Positions 1 through 7,046 of a stretch of DNA of 33,172 bases are shown in pieces. The stretch's first letter is position 1, and each line of letters starts with the position of its first letter. The notes beneath the pieces are model-generated. The model ran no database searches. It had not been told where the DNA came from and worked only from the letters and a program-made list of their open reading frames with translations. The position numbers were made by a program, and so were the translations under genes. The DNA is from CAZNVB01 sp964576265 (GTDB lineage Bacteria > Acidobacteriota > Aminicenantia > Aminicenantales > UBA8522): contig CAZNVB010000035.1 in assembly GCA_964576265.1 (NCBI GenBank), positions 1 through 33,172 of the forward strand, read 5' to 3'.

Positions 1-12
1 AATGCGTTTGTC

Positions 13-1446
13 TTAGCGGTCGAGGATGACCTCTTCCCTGTAATCGATCGAAAGATTCGGCCCCCTCTTCGCCTTGAGCAATCGGACGACCCTGAGGTAG
101 GCCTCGTTCTTCTTCTTCCAGGTCCGGTTGAGCTTCCTCGCGTAGGCGGCGATCGCCACGTCGAACCACTTCCGCTCGAAGAGTTTTTTGACAGACTCCT
201 TGATCGAATAGAACTTCTTGTGGCTGAAAATCTGGGCCCGCTGCAAATCAAAAAGCGACAATCGCGCCGGCCGGAAAACGACATGGTGGGCGTCGTACAG
301 GGACCAGTCCTGAAACTGAATTCGGTTTTCCTTCCTGATCCTGTCGAAGAACGCCGATCCCGGGAGCGGGGTCAGGATCATGAACTGGGTGGAGTTCAGC
401 CGGGTTTTTTTGGCGAAGCGGACCGTCCTCTTCACCGTTTTCCAATCGTCGTCGTCGAACCCCAGGACGAACATCCCGTGAATGCCGATCCGGTTCTTGC
501 GGAAGATCTTGATCGCCTCGGTGATTTCCTCGACCGTCTGTTTCTTTTTCATCGCCTTCAGGCTCTCCGGGTTGACCGATTCGAACCCGATGAAAAGCGC
601 CCGGCAGCCGGCCCTCTTCATCAGGGCGACGAGCTCCGGGTCCTTGGCCACGTCGGCCCGCACCTGGGTGGTCCAGGTGAACTTGAGGCCCTCGCGGATC
701 ATGGCCTCGAGCAGATCGCGGGCCCGGCGGCGGTCGGCGGCGAAGTTGTCGTCGTAGAAGAAGACGATGTTCTTGCGATTGTTGTACCGTCTCAGTTCCT
801 CCATGATGTTCTCGGTCGAGCGGAAGCGGTACTTGCGGCCGAACATGCTGGTCACCGAACAGAAGGAGCAGTCGTAGGGGCAGCCCCGCGATGTCTGGAC
901 CGGGATAGTTTTGAACCCGCCGATCCCGTGCTTGGACAGCCTCATTAAAGAAAAATCGGGAATCGGGATCTCGTCCAGATCCTTCGTCATCGGCCGGAAG
1001 GGATTATGGATTCGGTCGCCGTTTTTTCGGTAGGAAAGGTTTGGGATATCCGCGTACCCCTCTCCCCTTTCCCAGGCGTCGACGAAAGACATCAACGTCT
1101 CTTCCGCCTCGCCGCGAATCACGAAATCGGCGTGTTCCAAGGCCTCATCGGCCAGGAAAGTGACGTGGGGGCCGCCCATGATGACCGGAATCCCCATTTC
1201 GTGGATTCGATCGGCCAGAGCATAGGCCCGGGGCGCCGTCGAGGTAATCGTCGAGATGCCGACAAGGTCGGCGGAGGCAACCGCCTCGAAATCGACCTTC
1301 CGGAATTCCTCGACAATGACATCCACCTCCCAGCCTCTTTCCTTCATCATCGTCCCTAGGATGACCGGTCCGAGCCGGGGCAGCGGATACCGGGAAAAGA
1401 TGTGCAGGTTGGGAGCCTTGGGCTCGATAAAAATAATCTTAGGCAT
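13..1446 (-). CDS. B12-binding-domain radical SAM protein
   Basis: A 477-residue protein of the large family that joins an N-terminal cobalamin-binding Rossmann domain (about residues 3-130) to a radical SAM barrel (about 180-390). The 4Fe-4S cluster motif C-x3-C-x2-C is visible at C189, C193 and C196 within a typical SRGCPYDCSFC context. The N-terminal domain carries GISTITST and VIMGGPH stretches typical of these proteins. The start is supported by AAGGAG just upstream, lying inside the end of the MerR gene, so the two genes form one unit. Family members perform methylations, ring closures and other radical steps in lipid, pigment or antibiotic pathways; the substrate cannot be read from this sequence. 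Family assignment is secure, the reaction unknown. Confidence 0.93.
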   Translation of the reverse strand: MPKIIFIEPKAPNLHIFSRYPLPRLGPVILGTMMKERGWEVDVIVEEFRKVDFEAVASADLVGISTITSTAPRAYALADRIHEMGIPVIMGGPHVTFLADEALEHADFVIRGEAEETLMSFVDAWERGEGYADIPNLSYRKNGDRIHNPFRPMTKDLDEIPIPDFSLMRLSKHGIGGFKTIPVQTSRGCPYDCSFCSVTSMFGRKYRFRSTENIMEELRRYNNRKNIVFFYDDNFAADRRRARDLLEAMIREGLKFTWTTQVRADVAKDPELVALMKRAGCRALFIGFESVNPESLKAMKKKQTVEEITEAIKIFRKNRIGIHGMFVLGFDDDDWKTVKRTVRFAKKTRLNSTQFMILTPLPGSAFFDRIRKENRIQFQDWSLYDAHHVVFRPARLSLFDLQRAQIFSHKKFYSIKESVKKLFERKWFDVAIAAYARKLNRTWKKKNEAYLRVVRLLKAKRGPNLSIDYREEVILDR

Positions 1447-1447
1447 T

Positions 1448-2182
1448 TTATTCTCCTTTGGTCCTTCGTTTCTCTCGAGGATCCTGATGTCCTCTCTTTT
1501 GGTTTTTTTTCTTGAGATCCAGGATCTCCTTTCGCTTCTTCTTCAGCAGGTCGCGCCAGCGCTTGATCCCCTTCTCGAGAAGGTTCATCTTGTCGAACAG
1601 GACACGGATATCGGCGAGCATGGCGTCGAGCCGCGCGGCGACCTCGGCCTTGGGATGAGCCTCGAGGTTGTCCTGCACCGCCAGGAAATACCGGAATTGG
1701 TCGGAGGCGGCCTTGATCTCTTCGAGGGTGTAACCGAAGAGCTGAAGGTCCCGGATGAGCTCGCAGAGGTAAACAAAAACCCCGGAATAAAGGCGGAACC
1801 CGCCTTCGCTCCTCATGTCGGGCTCGATGATCCCCTTGTCTTCCCAGTGCTTGATCGTCCGGGGGCTCACCCCGACGCGCTCGGCCAGGTTCCCGACAGT
1901 CAGGTACTGGTCCGGGGCGTCCGGCTTGCGTTTTTTTTCCGTGCCCTTCGGCAGCCCGACCTTCTTCAGGATTTTCTCGATCTCTTCGCAGCCGTAGCCG
2001 AGTTCGGCCAGCCTCTGGATGTGCTTGACTCTGGCCGCAGTTTCCTCCGCATAGAGCGGGACTTTGTCATCGGTGAACCCGACCGGCCGCACGAGCTTGA
2101 GCTTTTCCCACTGCCTGAAATCGACTTCGGCGATCCCGAACCTGGCCAAAAACTCATCCCTGCCGAAGGCACTTTTGTTCAT
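1448..2182 (-). CDS. MerR-family regulator with two MerR helix-turn-helix domains
   Basis: A 244-residue predicted DNA-binding regulator. Residues about 5-75 resemble a degenerate MerR helix-turn-helix with a wing; residues about 92-165 form a second, clearer one (YLTVGNLAERVGVSPRTIKHWE, then a GFRLY wing). A long amphipathic, probably coiled-coil dimerisation helix follows (about 185-225), and the protein ends in a very basic tail. No cysteine-rich metal site or B12-binding domain is present, so the effector is unknown. Its stop lies 1 bp before the radical SAM start, which suggests it controls its own operon. Two MerR domains in one chain are less common than one. Confidence is high for the family and low for the signal sensed. 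Confidence 0.9.
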   Translation of the reverse strand: MNKSAFGRDEFLARFGIAEVDFRQWEKLKLVRPVGFTDDKVPLYAEETAARVKHIQRLAELGYGCEEIEKILKKVGLPKGTEKKRKPDAPDQYLTVGNLAERVGVSPRTIKHWEDKGIIEPDMRSEGGFRLYSGVFVYLCELIRDLQLFGYTLEEIKAASDQFRYFLAVQDNLEAHPKAEVAARLDAMLADIRVLFDKMNLLEKGIKRWRDLLKKKRKEILDLKKKNQKRGHQDPREKRRTKGE

Positions 2183-2234
2183 AATATACCTAAACGTCTA
2201 TATTTATTTGACATATTTTTCAACATGTACGTAT

Positions 2235-2552
2235 ATGTATACTTTATTTGACCGCAGATGTCAAGCCGTTTTTGATAAAAATGGGGACCCTCCGCACCTC
2301 TTCCTCGGGCCGCTCAAAGAGCGCGCCTGGCCGTATGTCAAAACCGTTACGTTTCTCGTCAACCCCGACCAGCTGAGCGCGCTGGCGATCGGCGCGACTG
2401 ACATCGCCCTGCGCCGTCACATCCCGCCCGATATCCTCACGTTTACGGTGACAAGGCTGATGTTTAAGCGGCTCTGCGAGCTCGATGAGCGCAGCTTCCT
2501 CTCCAAGCCTTTCCTCCAGTGGCTTCGCCAAGCGCGCGGCGGGAGGCTTTAA
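2235..2552 (+). pseudogene. Remnant of a DUF169-family gene (5'-truncated, probably internally deleted)
   Basis: An open stretch of about 105 codons reads like the C-terminal half of a DUF169 protein. Family-like segments are PPHLFLGPL, then VTFLVNPDQLSAL, then PPDILTFTV, then SFLSKPFLQWLRQ. From my memory of the family, full proteins are about 230-260 residues with a Cys-containing N-terminal part, absent here. About 40-45 residues also usually separate the NPDQLSAL and LTFTV blocks, so an in-frame deletion is likely. There is no Shine-Dalgarno, and the left edge runs into the MerR promoter. The exact left boundary is uncertain. It could still be a small expressed protein, but a decaying remnant fits better. 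Confidence 0.6.
2236..2264 (-). promoter_or_regulatory. Sigma-70-like promoter of the MerR / radical SAM unit, with an overlapping AT-rich dyad
   Basis: On the minus strand there is TTGACA (2259-2264), a 17-nt spacer and TATACA (2236-2241), about 50 nt before the MerR start. An inverted repeat GTATA-CA-TATAC overlaps the -10 element and could be the regulator's own operator. The hexamers are seen directly; autoregulation is inference. The -10 is a 4/6 match. Confidence 0.5.
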
Positions 2553-2554
2553 GT

Positions 2555-3274
2555 TCAGATTTTCCAGGTGCCGGCGACGACGAGGTTGGTCCCGCTAATG
2601 TGGGAGGCAGGATCGGAGGCCAGGAAGGCTACGGCTTCGGCCACATCGGCTGGCTTCCCGAATAACTCTGCTGGGACTTTTCCGCCGGCAGGCATGATTC
2701 CGCCTTCGATGAGGCCGGGAGAAACCATATTGACAGTAATTCCCGACTTGAGCTCCGAGACGGCGGCCGATCGGGTGAGGATGAGGAGCGCCGTCTTGGC
2801 AACGGCGTAGGCAGTGATTTTCGAGAACGCCGTGAGCTGTTCGACGCGGTGATAACCGATATTGATGATCCGGCCCCAGCGTCGTTCCCTCATTCCCGGA
2901 AGCGCAGCTGAAAGGCACCAGTTCGCGCTCAAGAAAACGCTCCTGTACATGGCCTCCCAGTCCGCCGTGGCGAGCTCCGGCCAGGGCTTGACGATGATCG
3001 GCCCGAAATTGTTGACCAGGATGTCGAGCCGCCCGAAATGGGATTCAACCTGCCGGATGAGATCTCTGGCCTCATCCTCATCCGTCAGGTCGGCGCGAAA
3101 GGCCAGGCTCTCTCTTCCTTTCCCTTCAATTTCCCTCACGACTTCGGCTGCCGCCGGCTTGTCTTCCTTGTAGTGAACCGCCACCGCGGCGATATCATCC
3201 GCCAGCCGTCGGGCGATCGCCCGGCCGATTCCCCGGCTGCTCCCCGTCACCAAGGCAACTTTGTTTTCTTTCAT
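2555..3274 (-). CDS. Short-chain dehydrogenase/reductase (FabG-like) lacking the catalytic Ser
   Basis: A 239-residue classical-length SDR. The nucleotide-binding motif TGSSRGIG is at residues 10-17, NNFG (an NNAG variant) at 88-91, and the active-site Y156-x3-K160 in AYAVAK. The catalytic Ser normally 13 residues before the Tyr is missing: that position is R143, in a segment reading NIGYHRVEQ. The C-terminal VAFLASDPASHISGTNLVV block is typical of FabG-type reductases. AGGGAG sits five bases before the start. Its stop nearly abuts the DUF169 remnant. It could reduce a 3-oxoacyl or pteridine-like substrate, but the altered triad makes activity uncertain. Confidence 0.85.
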   Translation of the reverse strand: MKENKVALVTGSSRGIGRAIARRLADDIAAVAVHYKEDKPAAAEVVREIEGKGRESLAFRADLTDEDEARDLIRQVESHFGRLDILVNNFGPIIVKPWPELATADWEAMYRSVFLSANWCLSAALPGMRERRWGRIINIGYHRVEQLTAFSKITAYAVAKTALLILTRSAAVSELKSGITVNMVSPGLIEGGIMPAGGKVPAELFGKPADVAEAVAFLASDPASHISGTNLVVAGTWKI

Positions 3275-3678
3275 TGGATCTCCCTAAAACCGCTGCCTTT
3301 GCCGCTGCCCGCGAATTAAAGCCAGCGGCCTCTCTCCTCCTCGGATTAAATAATACAATATCTATCGATTCTATGATAACACTAAACTTTCTGTCTTTTC
3401 GACGACCCATTTCGCCGATCCGTCTTTTCCGAACCCGGACTTTCCCGATGAACAAATCATCGGGCTTCTGAGAACGAGGATGATCTCCGACACCTCCGGC
3501 CGTCATCTCCCAAGAATGATCTCCGGATCCGTTCCAATGATTTGGAGAAGAGTTTATCACCATATCTCTTTAAACAGTTCTCGGGCAGTCTCAAGTTGAT
3601 GAAAACCGATGTTTCGTCTAAGCTTAGAGAAAAGGAGACGCGATGGCAACGCGGCCGGCTCAACTCCGAATCGCTCCA
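3275..3678. other. Gene-free stretch of about 400 bp
   Basis: This lies between the SDR start and the HAD stop. A minus-strand open frame of 68 codons (3457-3663) is Arg/Ser-rich, has no recognisable domain and no Shine-Dalgarno, so I do not call it. The part next to the SDR (3340-3400) is AT-rich and probably holds the SDR promoter, but I could not pick a convincing -35/-10 pair. No clear terminator hairpin with a T-tract was seen behind the HAD gene. Confidence 0.5.
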
Positions 3679-4332
3679 TCAACCCGGCCGAAGCAAAGCT
3701 AAAATATGATTCTCTGCCTGAATGAGATCGGCGGCCAGAAAATCCACAAAGCTGAAGTCCTGATGTTTGGAATATTCGGAGGGAACAGCGATCGTATAGC
3801 AGCCGGCCCGCTTGGCTGCCCGTGCGCCGTTGGATGAATCCTCAAGCACAATGCATTCGTCCGGTTCAAACCCCAGCTTCCGGCAGCATACCTGATAGAT
3901 TTCCGGATCCGGTTTCCCTTTTTGAATCTCATCCGAGGACTGAAGGAGCTCGAATTTGTCCCGGATGCCGAGTCGGTCGACGACGATCTCCAGGAACTCC
4001 TGCTGCGCTCCCGTGCAGACGGCGAGCCTGAGCTTTCCGTAGAACGTCTCCAGGATGTGGAACAACCCGGGCAGGGCTTCGGCCTCGTTCCTGTATTTTT
4101 CCCGCATCCGGATGTTCCTGATCGCCAGCGCTTGTTCGGCCGAGATCGGCAACCCTAACTCCTCGACAAAGATCTGGAGTCCCTCGATCGGCTTCCGGCC
4201 CATCATCTTCTCCCAGGCCTCCATCTTGAACTCTTTGCCGAAGCTCCGCGCCATTTCCTTTTCGACTTCAAGATAGAGGCGTTCGCTGCCGACCATCAGG
4301 TCGTCCATGTCGAAGATCAGAGCCTGAAACAT
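3679..4332 (-). CDS. HAD-superfamily phosphatase / beta-phosphoglucomutase-like hydrolase
   Basis: A 217-residue HAD subfamily IA protein. Motif I is FDMDDLMVGSE, giving the nucleophile D8 and acid/base D10; the residue after D10 is Asp where Gly is usual. Motif II is the CTGA segment near residue 110, motif III the Lys of KGKPDPEIY, and motif IV the VLEDSSNG acidic pair. A helical cap occupies about residues 15-80. Such proteins dephosphorylate sugar phosphates or other small metabolites, or act as phosphoglucomutases; the substrate cannot be assigned. It lies 73 bp downstream of hutH on the same strand and may be co-transcribed, though no link to histidine degradation is known. Confidence 0.88.
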   Translation of the reverse strand: MFQALIFDMDDLMVGSERLYLEVEKEMARSFGKEFKMEAWEKMMGRKPIEGLQIFVEELGLPISAEQALAIRNIRMREKYRNEAEALPGLFHILETFYGKLRLAVCTGAQQEFLEIVVDRLGIRDKFELLQSSDEIQKGKPDPEIYQVCCRKLGFEPDECIVLEDSSNGARAAKRAGCYTIAVPSEYSKHQDFSFVDFLAADLIQAENHILALLRPG

Positions 4333-4405
4333 CTTTCTTGCCGTCTTGTCGAGGGAGGATCTGGCGCCATCTTGAATGCGACGCTGAGGCCCAAGGCCTG
4401 GCGAG

Positions 4406-5932
4406 TTATTTCAATTCGCCGACGGCCTTTTCCACGGCCTTCAGGATCTCGCCCGACTGGACGACCTCCTTGAGCCTGTTGATGTCGTCGTAAAGCGGCC
4501 GGTCTTCCTCGAGATGAGCGACGTATTTGCGAATGACATCATAAGCCGCCTGCACGCCTTTGCTCGGCTTGAGCGGCGCCCGGAAATCGATGGCCTGCGC
4601 GCCGGCCATCATCTCGATGGCGACGACAGCCTGAGCATTGTCGATGATCTGCCGCGTTTTGAGGGCCGTTGTCCAGCCCATGCTGACAAAATCCTCTTGG
4701 TCGGCCGCGGCCGGAATCGAGCCCGTGGCCGCCGGATGGGAGAGCACGCGGTTCTCGCAGACGAGTGCGCCGGCCGTATACTGGGAGAGCATCATCCCCG
4801 AGAACATGCCCGCACCCTTAGTTAGAAACGCTGGAAGGCCGACGCTTAAATGCGGATTCATCAGTCGGTTGAGTCGGCGTTCTGAGATCACTGCCACCGT
4901 CGTGACCGCGGTCCCGAGAAGCTCGAGGGCGAAGGCTTGGGGCGTGCCCTGGAAGTTGGCGCCCGTCAGGACGAGCTCCTCGTCGGGGAAAAAGACGGGG
5001 TTGTCGGCGGCGTTGTTGAGCTCGATCTCGATCATGGAACGGGCCCACTTGAGGGCGTCGCGGGCCGCACCGACGACCTGGGGCGTGCTGCGAAGGCTGT
5101 AGGCGTCCTGGACCTTCTTCTTCCCGAGCTTAGCCAGGAGCTCGCTTCCCTCGGTGATGCGACGGATGTTCTCGGCGGCCTCGAGAGCGCCGGGATAGCC
5201 GCGGACTCTATGGAGCCTCTCGTCGTAGGCCTTCATGTTGGCGTTCACGACTTCGAGGGTCATGGCGGCGGCGATCTCAGAATTCTTGATCCAGCGGTGG
5301 GCGTCGTAGATTTCGAGCGCTCCGAGCCCGGTGATGAAGTTCGAGCCGTTGATTGTCGCCAGGCCGTCCCGGGCCTCGAGGACGACCGGTTTGATGCCGG
5401 CCCTTTTGAGAGCCTCGGCTGAGGGCAGGCGCTCGCCCCGATAAAACGCCTCCCCTTCTCCCATGACGACGAGAGCGATCTGCGACATCGGGGAGAGGTC
5501 GCCGCAGGCGCCGACCGAGCCCTTCTCGCAGACGACCGGTGTGACGCCGCGGTTGAGCATCTCTTTCATCGTTTCGGTCACGACCAGCCGCATGCCCGAA
5601 TGGCCGTGGCAGTGGCAGCTGATCCGGCTCAGCATGGCCGCCCGGACGATCTCGATCGGCAGGGGCTTCCCGTAGCCGGCGGCATGGCTGTAAATGATGT
5701 ACCTCTGGTATTTCTCCACCTGCTCGGGCGTCAGGACGACCTCAGAGAGCTCGCCGATTCCCGTGTTGACGCCGTACATGATCTCCCGCTTCCGGATCTT
5801 GTCCTCGAGCAGGGCCCGGCACTTCTCGATCCGCTTTTTGGCCTCGGGATCGAGCTCGATCTTCTCATCCCCGCGGGCCACCCGGACGACCTTCTCGACC
5901 GTCAGGCTGTGTCCGTCAACGACGATTCCCAT
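4406..5932 (-). CDS. hutH: Histidine ammonia-lyase with an Ala-Cys-Gly MIO triad
   Basis: A 508-residue protein of the usual HutH length. It should deaminate L-histidine to urocanate and ammonia in the cytosol. The aromatic ammonia-lyase signature is present (GSVGACGDLSPMS), Y53 lies in MYGVNTGIG, and the S82-H83 pair (YSHAAGYGKP) marks histidine rather than tyrosine or phenylalanine specificity. The cofactor-forming triad is A142-C143-G144 instead of the usual Ala-Ser-Gly; the codons are clearly GCC TGC GGC. The start has an AGGAGG sequence directly upstream. No hutU, hutI or hutG is in the window, so the rest of the pathway must be elsewhere or urocanate is an end product. Another aromatic amino acid lyase or aminomutase is possible but less likely. 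Confidence 0.9.
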   Translation of the reverse strand: MGIVVDGHSLTVEKVVRVARGDEKIELDPEAKKRIEKCRALLEDKIRKREIMYGVNTGIGELSEVVLTPEQVEKYQRYIIYSHAAGYGKPLPIEIVRAAMLSRISCHCHGHSGMRLVVTETMKEMLNRGVTPVVCEKGSVGACGDLSPMSQIALVVMGEGEAFYRGERLPSAEALKRAGIKPVVLEARDGLATINGSNFITGLGALEIYDAHRWIKNSEIAAAMTLEVVNANMKAYDERLHRVRGYPGALEAAENIRRITEGSELLAKLGKKKVQDAYSLRSTPQVVGAARDALKWARSMIEIELNNAADNPVFFPDEELVLTGANFQGTPQAFALELLGTAVTTVAVISERRLNRLMNPHLSVGLPAFLTKGAGMFSGMMLSQYTAGALVCENRVLSHPAATGSIPAAADQEDFVSMGWTTALKTRQIIDNAQAVVAIEMMAGAQAIDFRAPLKPSKGVQAAYDVIRKYVAHLEEDRPLYDDINRLKEVVQSGEILKAVEKAVGELK

Positions 5933-6048
5933 GGCGATTCCTCCTGAGAAACGGATGCCTGCCTGCGAATCACTGCCCCCCGCCTCGATAGGGTTGAGCG
6001 TGGGAGTGAGGCGACATCATCTCGCGCGTTTCCATCAAACAGGCAAAG

Positions 6049-6077
6049 ATGATATCGGAAGGCGCCGAATAAGGCAA
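6049..6077 (-). promoter_or_regulatory. Candidate promoter of hutH
   Basis: On the minus strand there is TTGCCT (6072-6077), a 17-nt spacer and TATCAT (6049-6054), about 115 nt ahead of the hutH start. The -10 matches 5/6 and the -35 matches 4/6, so support is moderate. Confidence 0.38.
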
Positions 6078-6136
6078 GCGCTGTCCTCGAGAATAGAGGG
6101 ACGATACAACGGAAACGTCATCCATAATCCACCTCA

Positions 6137-6165
6137 TTGTCAGCCTGCAGTGATTGATCTATAAT
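6137..6165 (+). promoter_or_regulatory. Near-consensus promoter of the exported NlpE-like gene
   Basis: TTGTCA (6137-6142), a 17-nt spacer and a perfect TATAAT (6160-6165). Transcription should begin near 6172, only about 10 nt before the ATG at 6182. An in-frame ATG at 6164 falls inside the -10 box and is therefore excluded as the start. Confidence 0.72.
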
Positions 6166-6181
6166 GAACGCGGAGGTGATC

Positions 6182-6964
6182 ATGAAAAGATTTTGGCCCT
6201 GGATCGCCATTCTGGCATGCTGCGGATTCTGTCTTTTTCCGAAATCGCTTCGGGCCGAGGATCTCGGCGGGGGCAGAGGTGCTGTTTTTATGAAGGATGG
6301 AAGAATGGTCGTCGGCGAGGTCGTCGATATCGCCGGTCGGCCGCTCCATCTCGAACTCCGGGACGGACAGAAGCTCCCCCTCCAGGAAATCTGGATGATC
6401 AATTTCATCAATACGGAATGGAATTTTCCTGCGGAGAGAGAAAAACTTGAAAGAAACGCGCATTATCTTTTCTACCGGGACGACCGGATCATCTCCGGCC
6501 GGATTGTCGACCTTATATCGCCGCGCGTCTTTCAGTTCGAGACGAACGAAGAGGTCCCCCTCGAGGAAGTCAAGCGGATCTATTTGACGAACCAGCTTCC
6601 CTCCGCCTACCAATCCCGGCTGGCGGAACAGGAGGCCAAACAGACCCAGAACTTTGTCGGCACGTTCAGCGGCCAGGCGACCCCGCCGAGCGGGGGATCG
6701 CGGACCGTCACGTTGACCCTCTACGAAAACAAGACCGCGCTTCTGACCCAGGTTTTTCCCCAGGGCCGGGAACCCGCGGCCGAGCAGGGCGTCTGGAAAG
6801 AAAACCCGGACGGCACGATCACGGTCAGCCTCAGTCGGCCGGGGGGCGTCCGCCGCGCTCAAAATGTCCCCCTCGTCTTCCGACTCGAGAAAGATGAGCT
6901 CGTTGCCGTCCAGTTCGACCAGTGGGTCTGGGGCAGTGGGGGCCTGAGGCTGAAAAGAAAGTAA
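6182..6964 (+). CDS. Exported protein with NlpE-like C-terminal domain
   Basis: A 260-residue predicted envelope protein. Residues about 1-24 form a signal peptide (MKRF, hydrophobic core, then SLRAED as likely cleavage region); cysteines in the core make a lipoprotein box conceivable but it is not a clean match. Two short repeated beta-rich units follow: GRMVVGEVVDIAGRPLHLELRDGQKLPL and, further on, a similar DRIISGRIVDLISPRVFQFE. The last about 110 residues (from FVGTFSGQATPP) resemble the small-molecule-like beta-barrel of NlpE/META-type proteins. GGAGGTG fixes the start. It is 82 bp upstream of the acetate-CoA ligase on the same strand. Function is unknown; envelope stress or ligand sensing is speculative. 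Confidence 0.72.
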   Translation: MKRFWPWIAILACCGFCLFPKSLRAEDLGGGRGAVFMKDGRMVVGEVVDIAGRPLHLELRDGQKLPLQEIWMINFINTEWNFPAEREKLERNAHYLFYRDDRIISGRIVDLISPRVFQFETNEEVPLEEVKRIYLTNQLPSAYQSRLAEQEAKQTQNFVGTFSGQATPPSGGSRTVTLTLYENKTALLTQVFPQGREPAAEQGVWKENPDGTITVSLSRPGGVRRAQNVPLVFRLEKDELVAVQFDQWVWGSGGLRLKRK

Positions 6965-7046
6965 AGGAGGCCGGGGTCCCTCAGCCCCCTGTTCCGGATC
7001 ATCAGGCCGGCTGCGAAGGCGTCGAATTCTCTCGCGGATCCGTTGA

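Noticed and set aside
220..948. Long plus-strand open frame (242 codons) opposite the radical SAM gene
   Set aside because: It is a mirror of the codon bias of the real gene, rich in Asp, Arg, Val and Gly, with no domain and no ribosome binding site.
3457..3663. Small minus-strand open frame of 68 codons in the gap before the SDR
   Set aside because: Low complexity, rich in Arg and Ser, no Shine-Dalgarno, no recognisable similarity.
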